From: a bacterium
GTDB taxonomy: Bacteria; Ratteibacteria; UBA8468; B48-G9; DTJG01
DNA length: 12,884 bases
NCBI GenBank assembly: GCA_026418655.1
Contig: JAOAAW010000074.1
Location: 1 to 12,884 of the forward strand
Reading direction: 5' to 3'
A program made the position numbers and the translations under genes. Numbering within the stretch: position 1 is the first letter of the stretch; each line of letters begins with the position of its first letter. A model generated the notes under the pieces. It did no database searches. It was not told where the DNA came from and worked only from the letters and a program-made list of their open reading frames with translations. This document shows, piece after piece, positions 6,391 to 12,884 of this stretch.

Positions 6391-8348
6391 ACTTTTCCAA
6401 TTTCATTTTCAAATAGCAAAATAAAGAGTGATGGATTAGAATCCGCCCATGTTTCTTCTATAAGGACATCCGGTCTTCTTTTTTTTATAATAAGGAGTTG
6501 TGTGTTATGTTTTTTTAATCCTTCAAGCCAGACATGAAAATCAGGTGCTGAACGATAGATTATTTCAAGTTCCTGAAAATTATCGGGTGAAAAATTTTTA
6601 CTTATCGGGACTGGATAATGATGAATCGGGGTTTCTTCTATTTTGTTTACAGGTTGATAGTATACGTAATTTTCAAGATTTCTTCCATAAAAAGGAAAGA
6701 TGAAATAATCGCCAGCGTATGCAACGACTTTACGCTGCCCGGTTTTATAGGAATCAACTGTATTCCATATTTCTGCCTGTTTTCCATAAAAATATTTGAA
6801 AACATTCATCCTGTTGTGTTTATAAAATTCTTCGTCTGACCGGAAGTTTAAAACAGGTACAAAAATTATAACTCCAATAACAAGAGGAAAAATTTTCTTA
6901 ATTTTTCTATTGGGATGAAATGCAATAACTGCAAAGAGCAGAAAAAAACAGATGAAAATAGTCATAATCAAAATTCTTACGTTTTTGGATGAGACAGAGA
7001 AAAGGAAAAATAAGATCAAAACAAGAAATTTAGCAATATCTGAAATCTTTTGATTATTTTTATTTACAATTTTATCAAAAAGAATTCCTAAACTTGAACA
7101 TAAAACACCATATAAAACAAGGAGATGTCTCATCTGATAATAGTATGTTGGAAAAATAAAAATATAAAGTATTAAGATGATGCCCGGCAATAAAAGGAAA
7201 TATTTTAACTGTTTATTTTTTCTCGAAGTAAACACAGTCAAAATCCATAAAGCAGTTAAAAATATGAAAATATTTAATGGAGCATCAATTTTATAAGGAG
7301 AAATAATAACATTAAATAGATGCTGCAATTTCAGAGCCAAGTTTTCTTTTGGAAAGAGATATAATCCATTAAGGGCTAGGAATTTAACCGGGTATAATGG
7401 ATTACCTGTTTGTATCCAGCAGTCAATATACCACCAGAAACCAGTTATTATAAAAATCAAAAACACAGCAGGAAACAAAAAAAGCTTATTCTGAAGTTTT
7501 GTTTTGTTGAAAAATATGAATGGTAATAACGTAGCTAACAATAACAATCCAGAGGTTTTTGTTCCTACAAGCATTCCCAGTGTTATGGCAGCCGGAATAA
7601 TCGCATTTTTTATATCTTTCAGGCTTATCAGAAAATACATTGATGAAAAATAAAATGCAGTGAGCATCAGAACGACGAAGATAAGCGATGTCTGTTTGAA
7701 AATTGGCCTGACAGCTATAAACAGGCATGCTGAGAAAAACGCAGAATGGTGTGAAATATTAAATTTTTTTAGTATCAGATAAATTGCGCATCCACTATAA
7801 ATAGCAAATGGCATCTGAATGAGATTGACATATATATCAGATCCAAAGATTATAAAATGGAAAAGATAAAAGATATCTCCTGTCAAAGGATAATACGTCA
7901 TTGCAATGTCAGTGAAATAAAGAGGAACGCGATCCAATCTTCCCGTCTGAAACCATCTTCCTGCAAAAGGTAAATGATAATAAATTCCATCGGTTGTCAC
8001 GGGTGGAAGGAATCTATTTGTTAGAACTGTCGCTAAAAAACAGGATAGGAGGAATATTCCTGCACAAGAAGAAAAGAAGTCGTATCTCTCAGATGTTTGA
8101 ATGGTTTTTAAAAATTGACTCCTGTTTTTGTTCAAAATTATTAATATCAATAAAATTATTAGAAGGAAAATTGCAAAACATTTTTTTGATGCACAACCGA
8201 ATATGCCAAGTGTGCTGAATATTCCTGCAATGAGTCCATAGAAAAAGCTGAAAAATAGAAGCAAATTTTCAGCCGGATTAGAGGATTTAAAAAACCGCGC
8301 AATACTTATTGCGTTCAATACCAACAATATTAAAATTAGAACCGACAT
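6360..8348 (-). CDS. GT-C type membrane glycosyltransferase (GT39-like)
   Basis: A 662-residue protein with about 12 or more hydrophobic segments. The first periplasmic loop holds TTDGIYYHLPFAGRW with Asp120 and His125, the D-x-x-x-Y-H-L-P pattern seen in GT-C fold glycosyltransferases related to family 39. A second motif, YYPLTGDIFYLFH, follows near residues 152-164. These enzymes move sugars from polyprenyl-phosphate carriers to lipids, glycans or proteins on the outer face of the inner membrane. The C-terminal ~130 residues (from about RKVVAYAGDYF) form a soluble domain typical of this group. The ATG at 8346-8348 is preceded by AGGA (8354-8357, minus strand) with a 5-nt spacer. It lies 120 nt downstream of tRNA-Ser on the same strand. 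I see no strong promoter in the gap, so it could share a transcript with the tRNA. The acceptor is unknown. It might alternatively be called an uncharacterised polytopic protein, but the loop motif favours GT-C. Confidence 0.8.
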   Translation of the reverse strand: MSVLILILLVLNAISIARFFKSSNPAENLLLFFSFFYGLIAGIFSTLGIFGCASKKCFAIFLLIILLILIILNKNRSQFLKTIQTSERYDFFSSCAGIFLLSCFLATVLTNRFLPPVTTDGIYYHLPFAGRWFQTGRLDRVPLYFTDIAMTYYPLTGDIFYLFHFIIFGSDIYVNLIQMPFAIYSGCAIYLILKKFNISHHSAFFSACLFIAVRPIFKQTSLIFVVLMLTAFYFSSMYFLISLKDIKNAIIPAAITLGMLVGTKTSGLLLLATLLPFIFFNKTKLQNKLFLFPAVFLIFIITGFWWYIDCWIQTGNPLYPVKFLALNGLYLFPKENLALKLQHLFNVIISPYKIDAPLNIFIFLTALWILTVFTSRKNKQLKYFLLLPGIILILYIFIFPTYYYQMRHLLVLYGVLCSSLGILFDKIVNKNNQKISDIAKFLVLILFFLFSVSSKNVRILIMTIFICFFLLFAVIAFHPNRKIKKIFPLVIGVIIFVPVLNFRSDEEFYKHNRMNVFKYFYGKQAEIWNTVDSYKTGQRKVVAYAGDYFIFPFYGRNLENYVYYQPVNKIEETPIHHYPVPISKNFSPDNFQELEIIYRSAPDFHVWLEGLKKHNTQLLIIKKRRPDVLIEETWADSNPSLFILLFENEIGKVYRIEKNNSS

Positions 8349-8396
8349 ACAAATCCTGTATTTTCGCGGGGTTCAAAATCTGGAAATGCATATTGA

Positions 8397-8420
8397 TAGG
8401 AAAGTCACTTTCAATTCCTA
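8397..8420. repeat. two competing small palindromes in the leader of the GT-C gene
   Basis: TAGGAA (8397-8402) pairs with TTCCTA (8415-8420), while GAAAGT (8400-8405) pairs with ACTTTC (8407-8412) around a single C. The two pairings exclude each other. The position is between tRNA-Ser and the minus-strand glycosyltransferase, so an operator or processing signal is conceivable. No T run follows, so it is not a classical terminator. Confidence 0.3.
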
Positions 8421-8468
8421 GAATATGAGTAATATTTTTGTTCAATTTACATGTGCTATAGGTGAAAG

Positions 8469-8559
8469 CGGAGGGGGTGGGATTTGAACCCACGGTACCG
8501 CCTTTCGACGATACAACGGATTAGCAATCCGCCGCACTCGACCTCTATGCGACCCCTCC
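8469..8559 (-). tRNA. tRNA-Ser (anticodon GCU)
   Basis: A complete class II tRNA of 91 nt. On the minus strand the acceptor stem GGAGGGG (8553-8559) pairs with CCCCTCC, followed by discriminator G at 8469 as expected for serine. The D stem is GCA/TGC. The anticodon loop TTGCTAA sits on a 5-bp stem, with the anticodon at 8523-8525 reading GCU for codons AGC and AGU. The long variable arm is a 7-bp stem (TATCGTC/GGCGGTA) closed by a GAAA loop, diagnostic of tRNA-Ser. The T arm is GTGGG-TTCAAAT-CCCAC. The 3' CCA is not encoded and must be added by the nucleotidyltransferase. Confidence 0.97.
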
Positions 8560-8572
8560 ATAGATTTATTTT

Positions 8573-8578
8573 ATCATA
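8573..8578 (-). promoter_or_regulatory. possible -10 box for tRNA-Ser
   Basis: On the minus strand TATGAT lies 13 nt ahead of the tRNA 5' end and matches five of six bases of the -10 consensus. The region where a -35 box would fall has only weak similarity. It would face away from the plus-strand promoter at 8621. Confidence 0.35.
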
Positions 8579-8597
8579 CTTAGAAAGGTCATCATAA

Positions 8598-8626
8598 TGT
8601 CTTAAAGTCTGAAACTGTCATATAAT
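8598..8626 (+). promoter_or_regulatory. promoter with perfect -10, probably giving a leaderless mRNA
   Basis: TATAAT at 8621-8626 is a perfect -10 box. A weak -35-like TGTCTT is at 8598-8603, with a 17-nt spacer. The ATG of the next gene is at 8636, only 9 nt after the -10, so transcription would begin within about 0-3 nt of the start codon. No Shine-Dalgarno sequence exists between them. Confidence 0.65.
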
Positions 8627-8635
8627 ATACGCGTT

Positions 8636-10138
8636 ATGGAAAATAGAAAACTTTTTTTGTGGATGTTACCTCTATCAACATGCATTAGATTATTGCTTGC
8701 TGGAATTATACCAATTACTGGTGATGAAGCATATTTTATAGTATGGGCAAAACACCTGAATTATGGCTATTATGAACATCCACCTATGATAGGATGGATT
8801 ATGTGGTTGTTTTCATTTCTTGGTGATAATATCTTTGTTTATAGAATTTTTCCTCTTTTTGTCATTCCTCTTATTGCTTTGCTCATTGTCAAAATTCTCA
8901 GTAATATAGATAAGGATAAAGCATATCTTTGTGGATCAGTATTCCTTCTGTCACCTGTGGGTATCTTGAATGTCTTAAGTGTTAACGATGTTCCATTGAT
9001 TCTTTTTACTTTTCTTACAGGGTTATTTTTTTATAGAGGTATGAATACAAAAAGAGGGTTAGATGCCATGTTGTCAGGTTTTTTTGGCGGTTGTGCATTT
9101 CTTTCAAAATATTTCTTTATGGTTTTCGTTTTTTCTCTTTTTATTTTCTGCATGGTTTCAAGGAAGAAATATCTATGGAAAATTTTAACAATTTCCTTAA
9201 TCTCTGGGCTTCCTTTAGTTTTCATAAATGTGCTATGGAACTACAATAATTGCTGGCTTAATGTCATGTTCAATCTGTTCTTTAGAAATAGAAATTTAGC
9301 AATCAATTTCGATTCTGTTTTTGTTTTTTTGGTTGAACAGTTTTTCTTGATGACACCTTTCCTTGCAATTATCTTTGTCAGGAATTGTTTTTTTTCTGAT
9401 ATCATAAAAAGGGATGATACACTTAGATTGTTCTGGTACCTTTTTATGGTCCCTTTGGTGTTTTTCTTACTTCTCTCTTTTATTAAAAAAGTTGGGCTTC
9501 ACTGGATGGCTTCTTTCTATCCTTTTTTCTTTATTTTTTTAATTTTACTGCCGCAGATAGTTCTTGACAGGGCAATGAGATACAATTTGTATTTTTCTAT
9601 CATAGTATTATTATTTATTCTTGTGACCGTTTCTCTGCCTGTTGAAATTTTTAAAAACACGAAAAAGTATCCACAGATTGTAATGTTCATGAGACCTGTT
9701 GAATTGTGCAAGGCAATTTATGAAATAATTGATGGTGAACAGGTACTTGCTTCCACTGGTTATACGGAAGTTTCATTGTTGCGTTACTATTGCAATCGTG
9801 ATGTTGTTTTATTTGGTTCGTTGTCCAAGAGCGGGAGATGTTTTGATTTTATAAATGATTTCAGAAATTACAATGGAAAAAATTTTTTAATAGTATCTCT
9901 CAATAAAAGGGATGTTGAAAGATTTACAAAACTTTTTGTGAAAGTCGATTCTAAAACAATTGACATTTTTGGAGCAAAATTTTATTTTATTTTTGGTGAA
10001 CAGTTTATTTTCAATAACTATCGTGAATTATACCTAAGAAAAATCTTGCAGATGTATTACAATCCTCCTTCTTTTTTACCCATCAGCTTCAATTTTTTTA
10101 AAGAGAGATATTTTTCAGAATCGTCTTCTTCTAACTAA
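8636..10138 (+). CDS. glycosyltransferase family 39 (ArnT-like) membrane protein
   Basis: A 500-residue polytopic protein with about 9-11 hydrophobic segments. It has the hallmark first-loop motif GDEAYFIVWAKHL (Asp30-Glu31, the acidic pair that holds the metal or acts in catalysis in this family), then YGYYEHPPMIGW, as in the PMT_2/GT39 and ArnT-like group. A second motif, S-V-N-D-V-P-L, occurs at residues 115-121. Relatives transfer mannose, aminoarabinose or other sugars from polyprenyl phosphate to lipid A, glycans or protein outside the inner membrane. The C-terminal ~150 residues form the usual soluble domain. The ATG at 8636 has no ribosome site but a -10 box 9 nt upstream, so translation is probably leaderless. 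The gene diverges from tRNA-Ser and the larger GT-C gene, and precedes gyrB in the same direction. The substrate cannot be told from sequence. Confidence 0.88.
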   Translation: MENRKLFLWMLPLSTCIRLLLAGIIPITGDEAYFIVWAKHLNYGYYEHPPMIGWIMWLFSFLGDNIFVYRIFPLFVIPLIALLIVKILSNIDKDKAYLCGSVFLLSPVGILNVLSVNDVPLILFTFLTGLFFYRGMNTKRGLDAMLSGFFGGCAFLSKYFFMVFVFSLFIFCMVSRKKYLWKILTISLISGLPLVFINVLWNYNNCWLNVMFNLFFRNRNLAINFDSVFVFLVEQFFLMTPFLAIIFVRNCFFSDIIKRDDTLRLFWYLFMVPLVFFLLLSFIKKVGLHWMASFYPFFFIFLILLPQIVLDRAMRYNLYFSIIVLLFILVTVSLPVEIFKNTKKYPQIVMFMRPVELCKAIYEIIDGEQVLASTGYTEVSLLRYYCNRDVVLFGSLSKSGRCFDFINDFRNYNGKNFLIVSLNKRDVERFTKLFVKVDSKTIDIFGAKFYFIFGEQFIFNNYRELYLRKILQMYYNPPSFLPISFNFFKERYFSESSSSN

Positions 10139-10163
10139 CTGATTTTTCATATTCTTAGATAAT

Positions 10164-10180
10164 TTGATAGAATCAATTTT
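10164..10180 (+). terminator. weak candidate terminator after the GT39 gene
   Basis: TTGAT-AGA-ATCAA (10164-10176) is a 5-bp hairpin followed by four T. With one G-C pair it would be unstable. It is the only terminator-like structure between the glycosyltransferase stop and the gyrB promoter. Confidence 0.2.
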
Positions 10181-10183
10181 TAT

Positions 10184-10212
10184 TTGACTTTTCTCCTTAA
10201 GAGTGATATAAT
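10184..10212 (+). promoter_or_regulatory. gyrB(A) sigma70-type promoter
   Basis: TTGACT (10184-10189, five of six consensus bases) and TATAAT (10207-10212, perfect) are separated by exactly 17 nt. The predicted transcription start is near 10219, leaving a leader of about 20 nt that holds the gyrB ribosome site. This is the strongest promoter in the window. In many bacteria gyrase promoters rise when DNA relaxes; the sequence alone does not show that here. Confidence 0.88.
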
Positions 10213-10224
10213 TTTTACAAAAAA

Positions 10225-10232
10225 AAGGAGAG
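10225..10232 (+). promoter_or_regulatory. Shine-Dalgarno site of gyrB
   Basis: AAGGAGAG is placed 6 nt before the ATG at 10239. It is a strong site and fixes the gyrB start. Confidence 0.85.
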
Positions 10233-10238
10233 TTTCTT

Positions 10239-12602
10239 ATGGAGAAAAACAAAACTGAAAGTAGATATGACGCAACTAAAATTCAGGTTCTTGGCGGAAT
10301 AGAAGCCGTTCGTAAAAGGCCGGCGATGTATATTGGAGATACCTCTGTTTTTGGTTTGCATCACCTTGTTTATGAGGTTGTCGACAATAGCATCGATGAA
10401 GCAATGGCTGGGTACTGTACCGAAATATCTGTCGTAATACACGTCGATAACAGTGTTTCTGTATCAGATAATGGCAGAGGAATACCTGTTGATATCCATA
10501 AGACCGAGAATAAACCCGCAGTTGAGGTGGTTTTGACAATGCTCCATGCTGGGGGTAAATTTGACAAAAAAGCATACAGAGTTTCTGGTGGATTACATGG
10601 GGTCGGAGTTTCTGTAGTTAATGCACTTTCAGAATGGCTGGAGGTTGAAATAAGAAGAGATGAAAAAATATATCACCAGAAATACGAAAGAGGAAAACCT
10701 GTTTCAGAACTTACTGTTGTTGGTAAAACAAAAGAAACCGGAACAACGGTAACTTTTAAACCTGATACTGAAATTTTCGAGACAATTGATTTTGATGATA
10801 ATATTCTTGCCAGCCGGCTGAGAGAACTTGCTTTTTTGAATCCGCAGGTGACGATCAGGTTTGAGGATGAAAGGAAATCAAGAAGTGAAATTTTTAAATT
10901 TGAAGGAGGATTGGTTTCTTTCGTTGAGTTTTTGAATAAAAACAAAACTGCTATTTTTGCGCCACCCTATTATTTTAGAAAAACCGAAGGCGATATGGAG
11001 ATAGAGGTGTCTTTCCAGTATAATGATGGTTATAATGAAACTATTCTATCTTTTGTTAACAATGTCAACACTAGGGATGGTGGAACTCATCTGACGGGTT
11101 TTAGGGCTGGTCTTACAAGAAGTATTAATGAATATGGAAAGAAAAACCAGATACTTGATTCAGATACCACTCTTAGCGGAGAAGATGTTAGAGAAGGTCT
11201 AACTGCTGTTATAAGTCTGAAGATTCCTGAACCACAATTTGAAGGGCAGACCAAAACCAAATTAGGTAATTCAAATGTAAAACCATTTGTTGAAAGTATT
11301 ACCTTTGACAAGATTTATACATTTCTTGAAGAACATCCGGATGCGGCAAGAGATATTTTAAATAAAGCAATTACTGCGTTAAAGTCAAGAGAAGCGGCGA
11401 GAAGAGCCAGGGATTTAACAAGAAAGAAATTGGCTGAAGGTGGAGACCTGCCAGGAAAACTTGCGGATTGTTCTATCAAGGACCCAAAATCGAGAGAACT
11501 TTTTATTGTTGAAGGTGATTCAGCGGGAGGAAGCGCGAAACAGGGAAGAGATAGAACATTTCAGGCTATTTTACCTTTAAGAGGAAAGATTATAAACACT
11601 GAAAAGGCAAGGCTTGATAAGGTGTTAAGTAATAATGAAATACGAATGACAATCAGTGCGATCGGTGCTGGATATGGTGAAGATTTTGATATTTCAAAGA
11701 TTCGTTATAACAAGATAATTATTATGACGGACGCTGATGTTGATGGCGCCCATATAAGAACTTTACTCCTTACTTTCTTTTTCAGACAGATGCCTGAACT
11801 TATTAAGCAGGGCTATTGTTATATAGCGCAGCCACCATTATACAAGATAAAAAAGGGAAAAAAAGAGGCATACATTGAAAGTGAGCAAGAAATGGAAGAA
11901 ATACTTCTTGGCCTTGGTAGCGAGAAATTGGAAATTAAAACGGCTTCTTCAGGGAAGGTTCTTTCTGGACCAGAAGTTAAAAAACTCGCGAAGCTTTCAA
12001 AACGATTTGCAGAACTGGGCAGGATGTTAAAGAAACGGGGAATTGATATTAAACAGTATTTTTTGCTTGTTGATACGAAATCCGGTACTCTTCCAAATTA
12101 TTCAATCAGATTAAATGGGGAACAACACTACTTCTACTCAGATAAAGAGCTTTCCCAATTTATGGAGAAAAACCAGCTAAATAATCAGAACCTTTTTGCC
12201 GGCAATTATGTTCTAACAGAGATATTCGAGAGAAGGGAATGTGAAAAACTTTTCTTGGAGATAAAAAATCTTGGTTTATCAAGGGAATTCTGGAATGAAA
12301 TTTTTGTGGTTTTACGTGATGGAAGCAATGAGAAAATAACATTTGAACAGATGTTTGATATTGTCAAGGAGAATGGAAAAAAAGGTGTGACAGTGCAAAG
12401 ATATAAAGGTCTTGGAGAAATGAATCCAGAACAACTATGGGAAACAACGATGAATCCTGCTACGAGAAGACTGCTGAGGGTTTCACTGGAAGATGCAGCA
12501 AAGGCTGAGGAGATTTTCACAATTTTGATGGGTGAACAGGTTGAACCGCGAAAACAGTTTATTCAAACATATGCACTTGAGGCAAGAAATATTGATATTT
12601 AG
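10239..12602 (+). CDS. gyrB: DNA gyrase subunit B
   Basis: A complete 787-residue GyrB, the ATPase subunit that drives negative supercoiling by the A2B2 gyrase. The GHKL ATPase domain has E46-V-V-D-N50-S-I-D-E-A (base Glu and Mg-binding Asn), D77-N-G-R-G, and the lid GGKFDKKAYRVSGGLHGVG. The transducer domain contains QTKTKLGN with the ATP-contacting Gln and Lys. The TOPRIM domain has E425-G-D-S-A-G-G-S, PLRGKIINTEKA and D498-A-D500-V-D502 as the metal-binding acids. The tail has QRYKGLGEMNPEQLWETTM, which contacts GyrA. Between about residues 555 and 710 lies an insertion of roughly 150-170 residues inside the TOPRIM region, comparable in place and size to that of E. coli (804 residues) and absent from the ~640-residue Gram-positive type. 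Presence of gyrA directly downstream rules out ParE in practice. No key residue is missing. Confidence 0.98.
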   Translation: MEKNKTESRYDATKIQVLGGIEAVRKRPAMYIGDTSVFGLHHLVYEVVDNSIDEAMAGYCTEISVVIHVDNSVSVSDNGRGIPVDIHKTENKPAVEVVLTMLHAGGKFDKKAYRVSGGLHGVGVSVVNALSEWLEVEIRRDEKIYHQKYERGKPVSELTVVGKTKETGTTVTFKPDTEIFETIDFDDNILASRLRELAFLNPQVTIRFEDERKSRSEIFKFEGGLVSFVEFLNKNKTAIFAPPYYFRKTEGDMEIEVSFQYNDGYNETILSFVNNVNTRDGGTHLTGFRAGLTRSINEYGKKNQILDSDTTLSGEDVREGLTAVISLKIPEPQFEGQTKTKLGNSNVKPFVESITFDKIYTFLEEHPDAARDILNKAITALKSREAARRARDLTRKKLAEGGDLPGKLADCSIKDPKSRELFIVEGDSAGGSAKQGRDRTFQAILPLRGKIINTEKARLDKVLSNNEIRMTISAIGAGYGEDFDISKIRYNKIIIMTDADVDGAHIRTLLLTFFFRQMPELIKQGYCYIAQPPLYKIKKGKKEAYIESEQEMEEILLGLGSEKLEIKTASSGKVLSGPEVKKLAKLSKRFAELGRMLKKRGIDIKQYFLLVDTKSGTLPNYSIRLNGEQHYFYSDKELSQFMEKNQLNNQNLFAGNYVLTEIFERRECEKLFLEIKNLGLSREFWNEIFVVLRDGSNEKITFEQMFDIVKENGKKGVTVQRYKGLGEMNPEQLWETTMNPATRRLLRVSLEDAAKAEEIFTILMGEQVEPRKQFIQTYALEARNIDI

Positions 12603-12611
12603 GGAGGAAAT

Positions 12612-12865
12612 GTGGAAGATAAGGAAAAAAAGGAACAACCAAAGGAAAAGATAAACACGATTGGTATAGACGTTGAAATGAAGAATTCCTATCTGGATTA
12701 TGCGATGAGTGTTATAATCGGTAGAGCCTTACCGGACGTGAGGGATGGTTTGAAGCCTGTTCATAGAAGAATTCTGTACGCAATGATGGAACTCGGTCTT
12801 GAACCTGGCAAACCCTACAAGAAGAGTGCACGTATTGTGGGAGAAGTAATGGGTAAATATCATCC
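12612..12865 (+). CDS. gyrA: DNA gyrase subunit A, N-terminal 85 codons
   Basis: The 5' end of gyrA, cut by the right-hand adapter. The start is GTG at 12612, preceded by GGAGG at 12603-12607 and lying 9 nt after the gyrB stop, so the two subunits are made from one transcript. The short charged N-terminal tail (EDKEKKEQPKEK) is followed by the canonical opening SYLDYAMSVIIGRALPDVRD, then GLKPVHRRILYAM and KKSARIVGEVMGKYHP. These belong to the DNA-binding winged-helix region of the breakage-reunion domain. The sequence stops just before the HGD segment, so the core quinolone-resistance positions and the catalytic Tyr are not in the window. Reading on into the adapter would give the false C-terminus CLLYTS. 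Confidence 0.97.
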
Positions 12866-12884
12866 CTGTCTCTTATACACATCT
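12866..12884 (-). other. Tn5/Nextera mosaic-end adapter at right contig end
   Basis: Bases 12866-12884 read CTGTCTCTTATACACATCT, the exact reverse complement of the left-hand adapter. This is library sequence and truncates gyrA artificially. Confidence 0.98.

Noticed and set aside
10276..10575. Open frame of 99 codons on the minus strand opposite the gyrB ATPase domain
   Set aside because: It overlaps the conserved GHKL motifs, and its translation is rich in Cys, His, Gln and Arg with no domain.
12206..12520. Open frame of 104 codons on the minus strand opposite gyrB
   Set aside because: It lies wholly inside a well-conserved gene, has no recognisable product or ribosome site, and is a shadow of the gyrB coding strand.
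12610..12612. ATG at 12610 as the gyrA start
   Set aside because: It is out of frame with the GyrA sequence (it reads MWKIRKK); GTG at 12612 opens the correct frame.
1..12884. CRISPR array, toxin-antitoxin pair or phage genes
   Set aside because: No regularly spaced direct repeats and no matching protein families were seen on either strand.

Overview
The window is a bacterial, AT-rich, gene-dense contig. Both ends carry the 19-bp Tn5/Nextera mosaic end (2-20 and, as reverse complement, 12866-12884). These are library adapters, so the genomic insert is about 21-12865 and the first and last genes are cut by the library rather than by biology. The gene set is a C-terminal H-X9-DG pseudopilin, a large GH42-like secreted protein, CBM9-like lipoproteins and a gyrB with the long insertion known from E. 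coli. This mix suggests an uncultured Gram-negative-type lineage, perhaps of the PVC/Omnitrophota-like candidate phyla. That placement is an inference from gene content, not a phylogeny.

Region 21-6010 is a plus-strand cluster. It starts with the C-terminal part of a pseudopilin-like H-X9-DG protein (DUF1559 type). Next come a short, mostly helical putative lipoprotein, a secreted protein of about 1200 residues with a GH42-like barrel and beta-galactosidase-trimerisation-like region, and a CBM9-like lipoprotein. The last three genes are tightly packed, each with its own Shine-Dalgarno site, and look like one operon for an envelope or surface carbohydrate-handling apparatus. At 6044-6290 lie the decayed, repeatedly frameshifted remains of a second CBM9-like gene, a likely tandem duplicate.

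Region 6360-8559 is on the minus strand: a 662-residue multi-pass GT-C type glycosyltransferase preceded by a class II tRNA-Ser(GCU). Diverging from the tRNA at 8636 is a second, smaller GT-C enzyme of the GT39/ArnT-like type. Its -10 box lies so close to the ATG that the mRNA is probably leaderless.

Region 10184-12865 is the gyrase locus: a near-consensus sigma70-type promoter, a complete gyrB of 787 codons and, 9 nt downstream, the first 85 codons of gyrA up to the right-hand adapter. No dnaA, dnaN or recF is seen upstream of gyrB within the window.

I see no CRISPR array, insertion sequence, phage gene or defence system. The least explained parts are the three-gene envelope operon with its possibly non-catalytic GH42-like protein, and the decayed CBM9 copy beside it.
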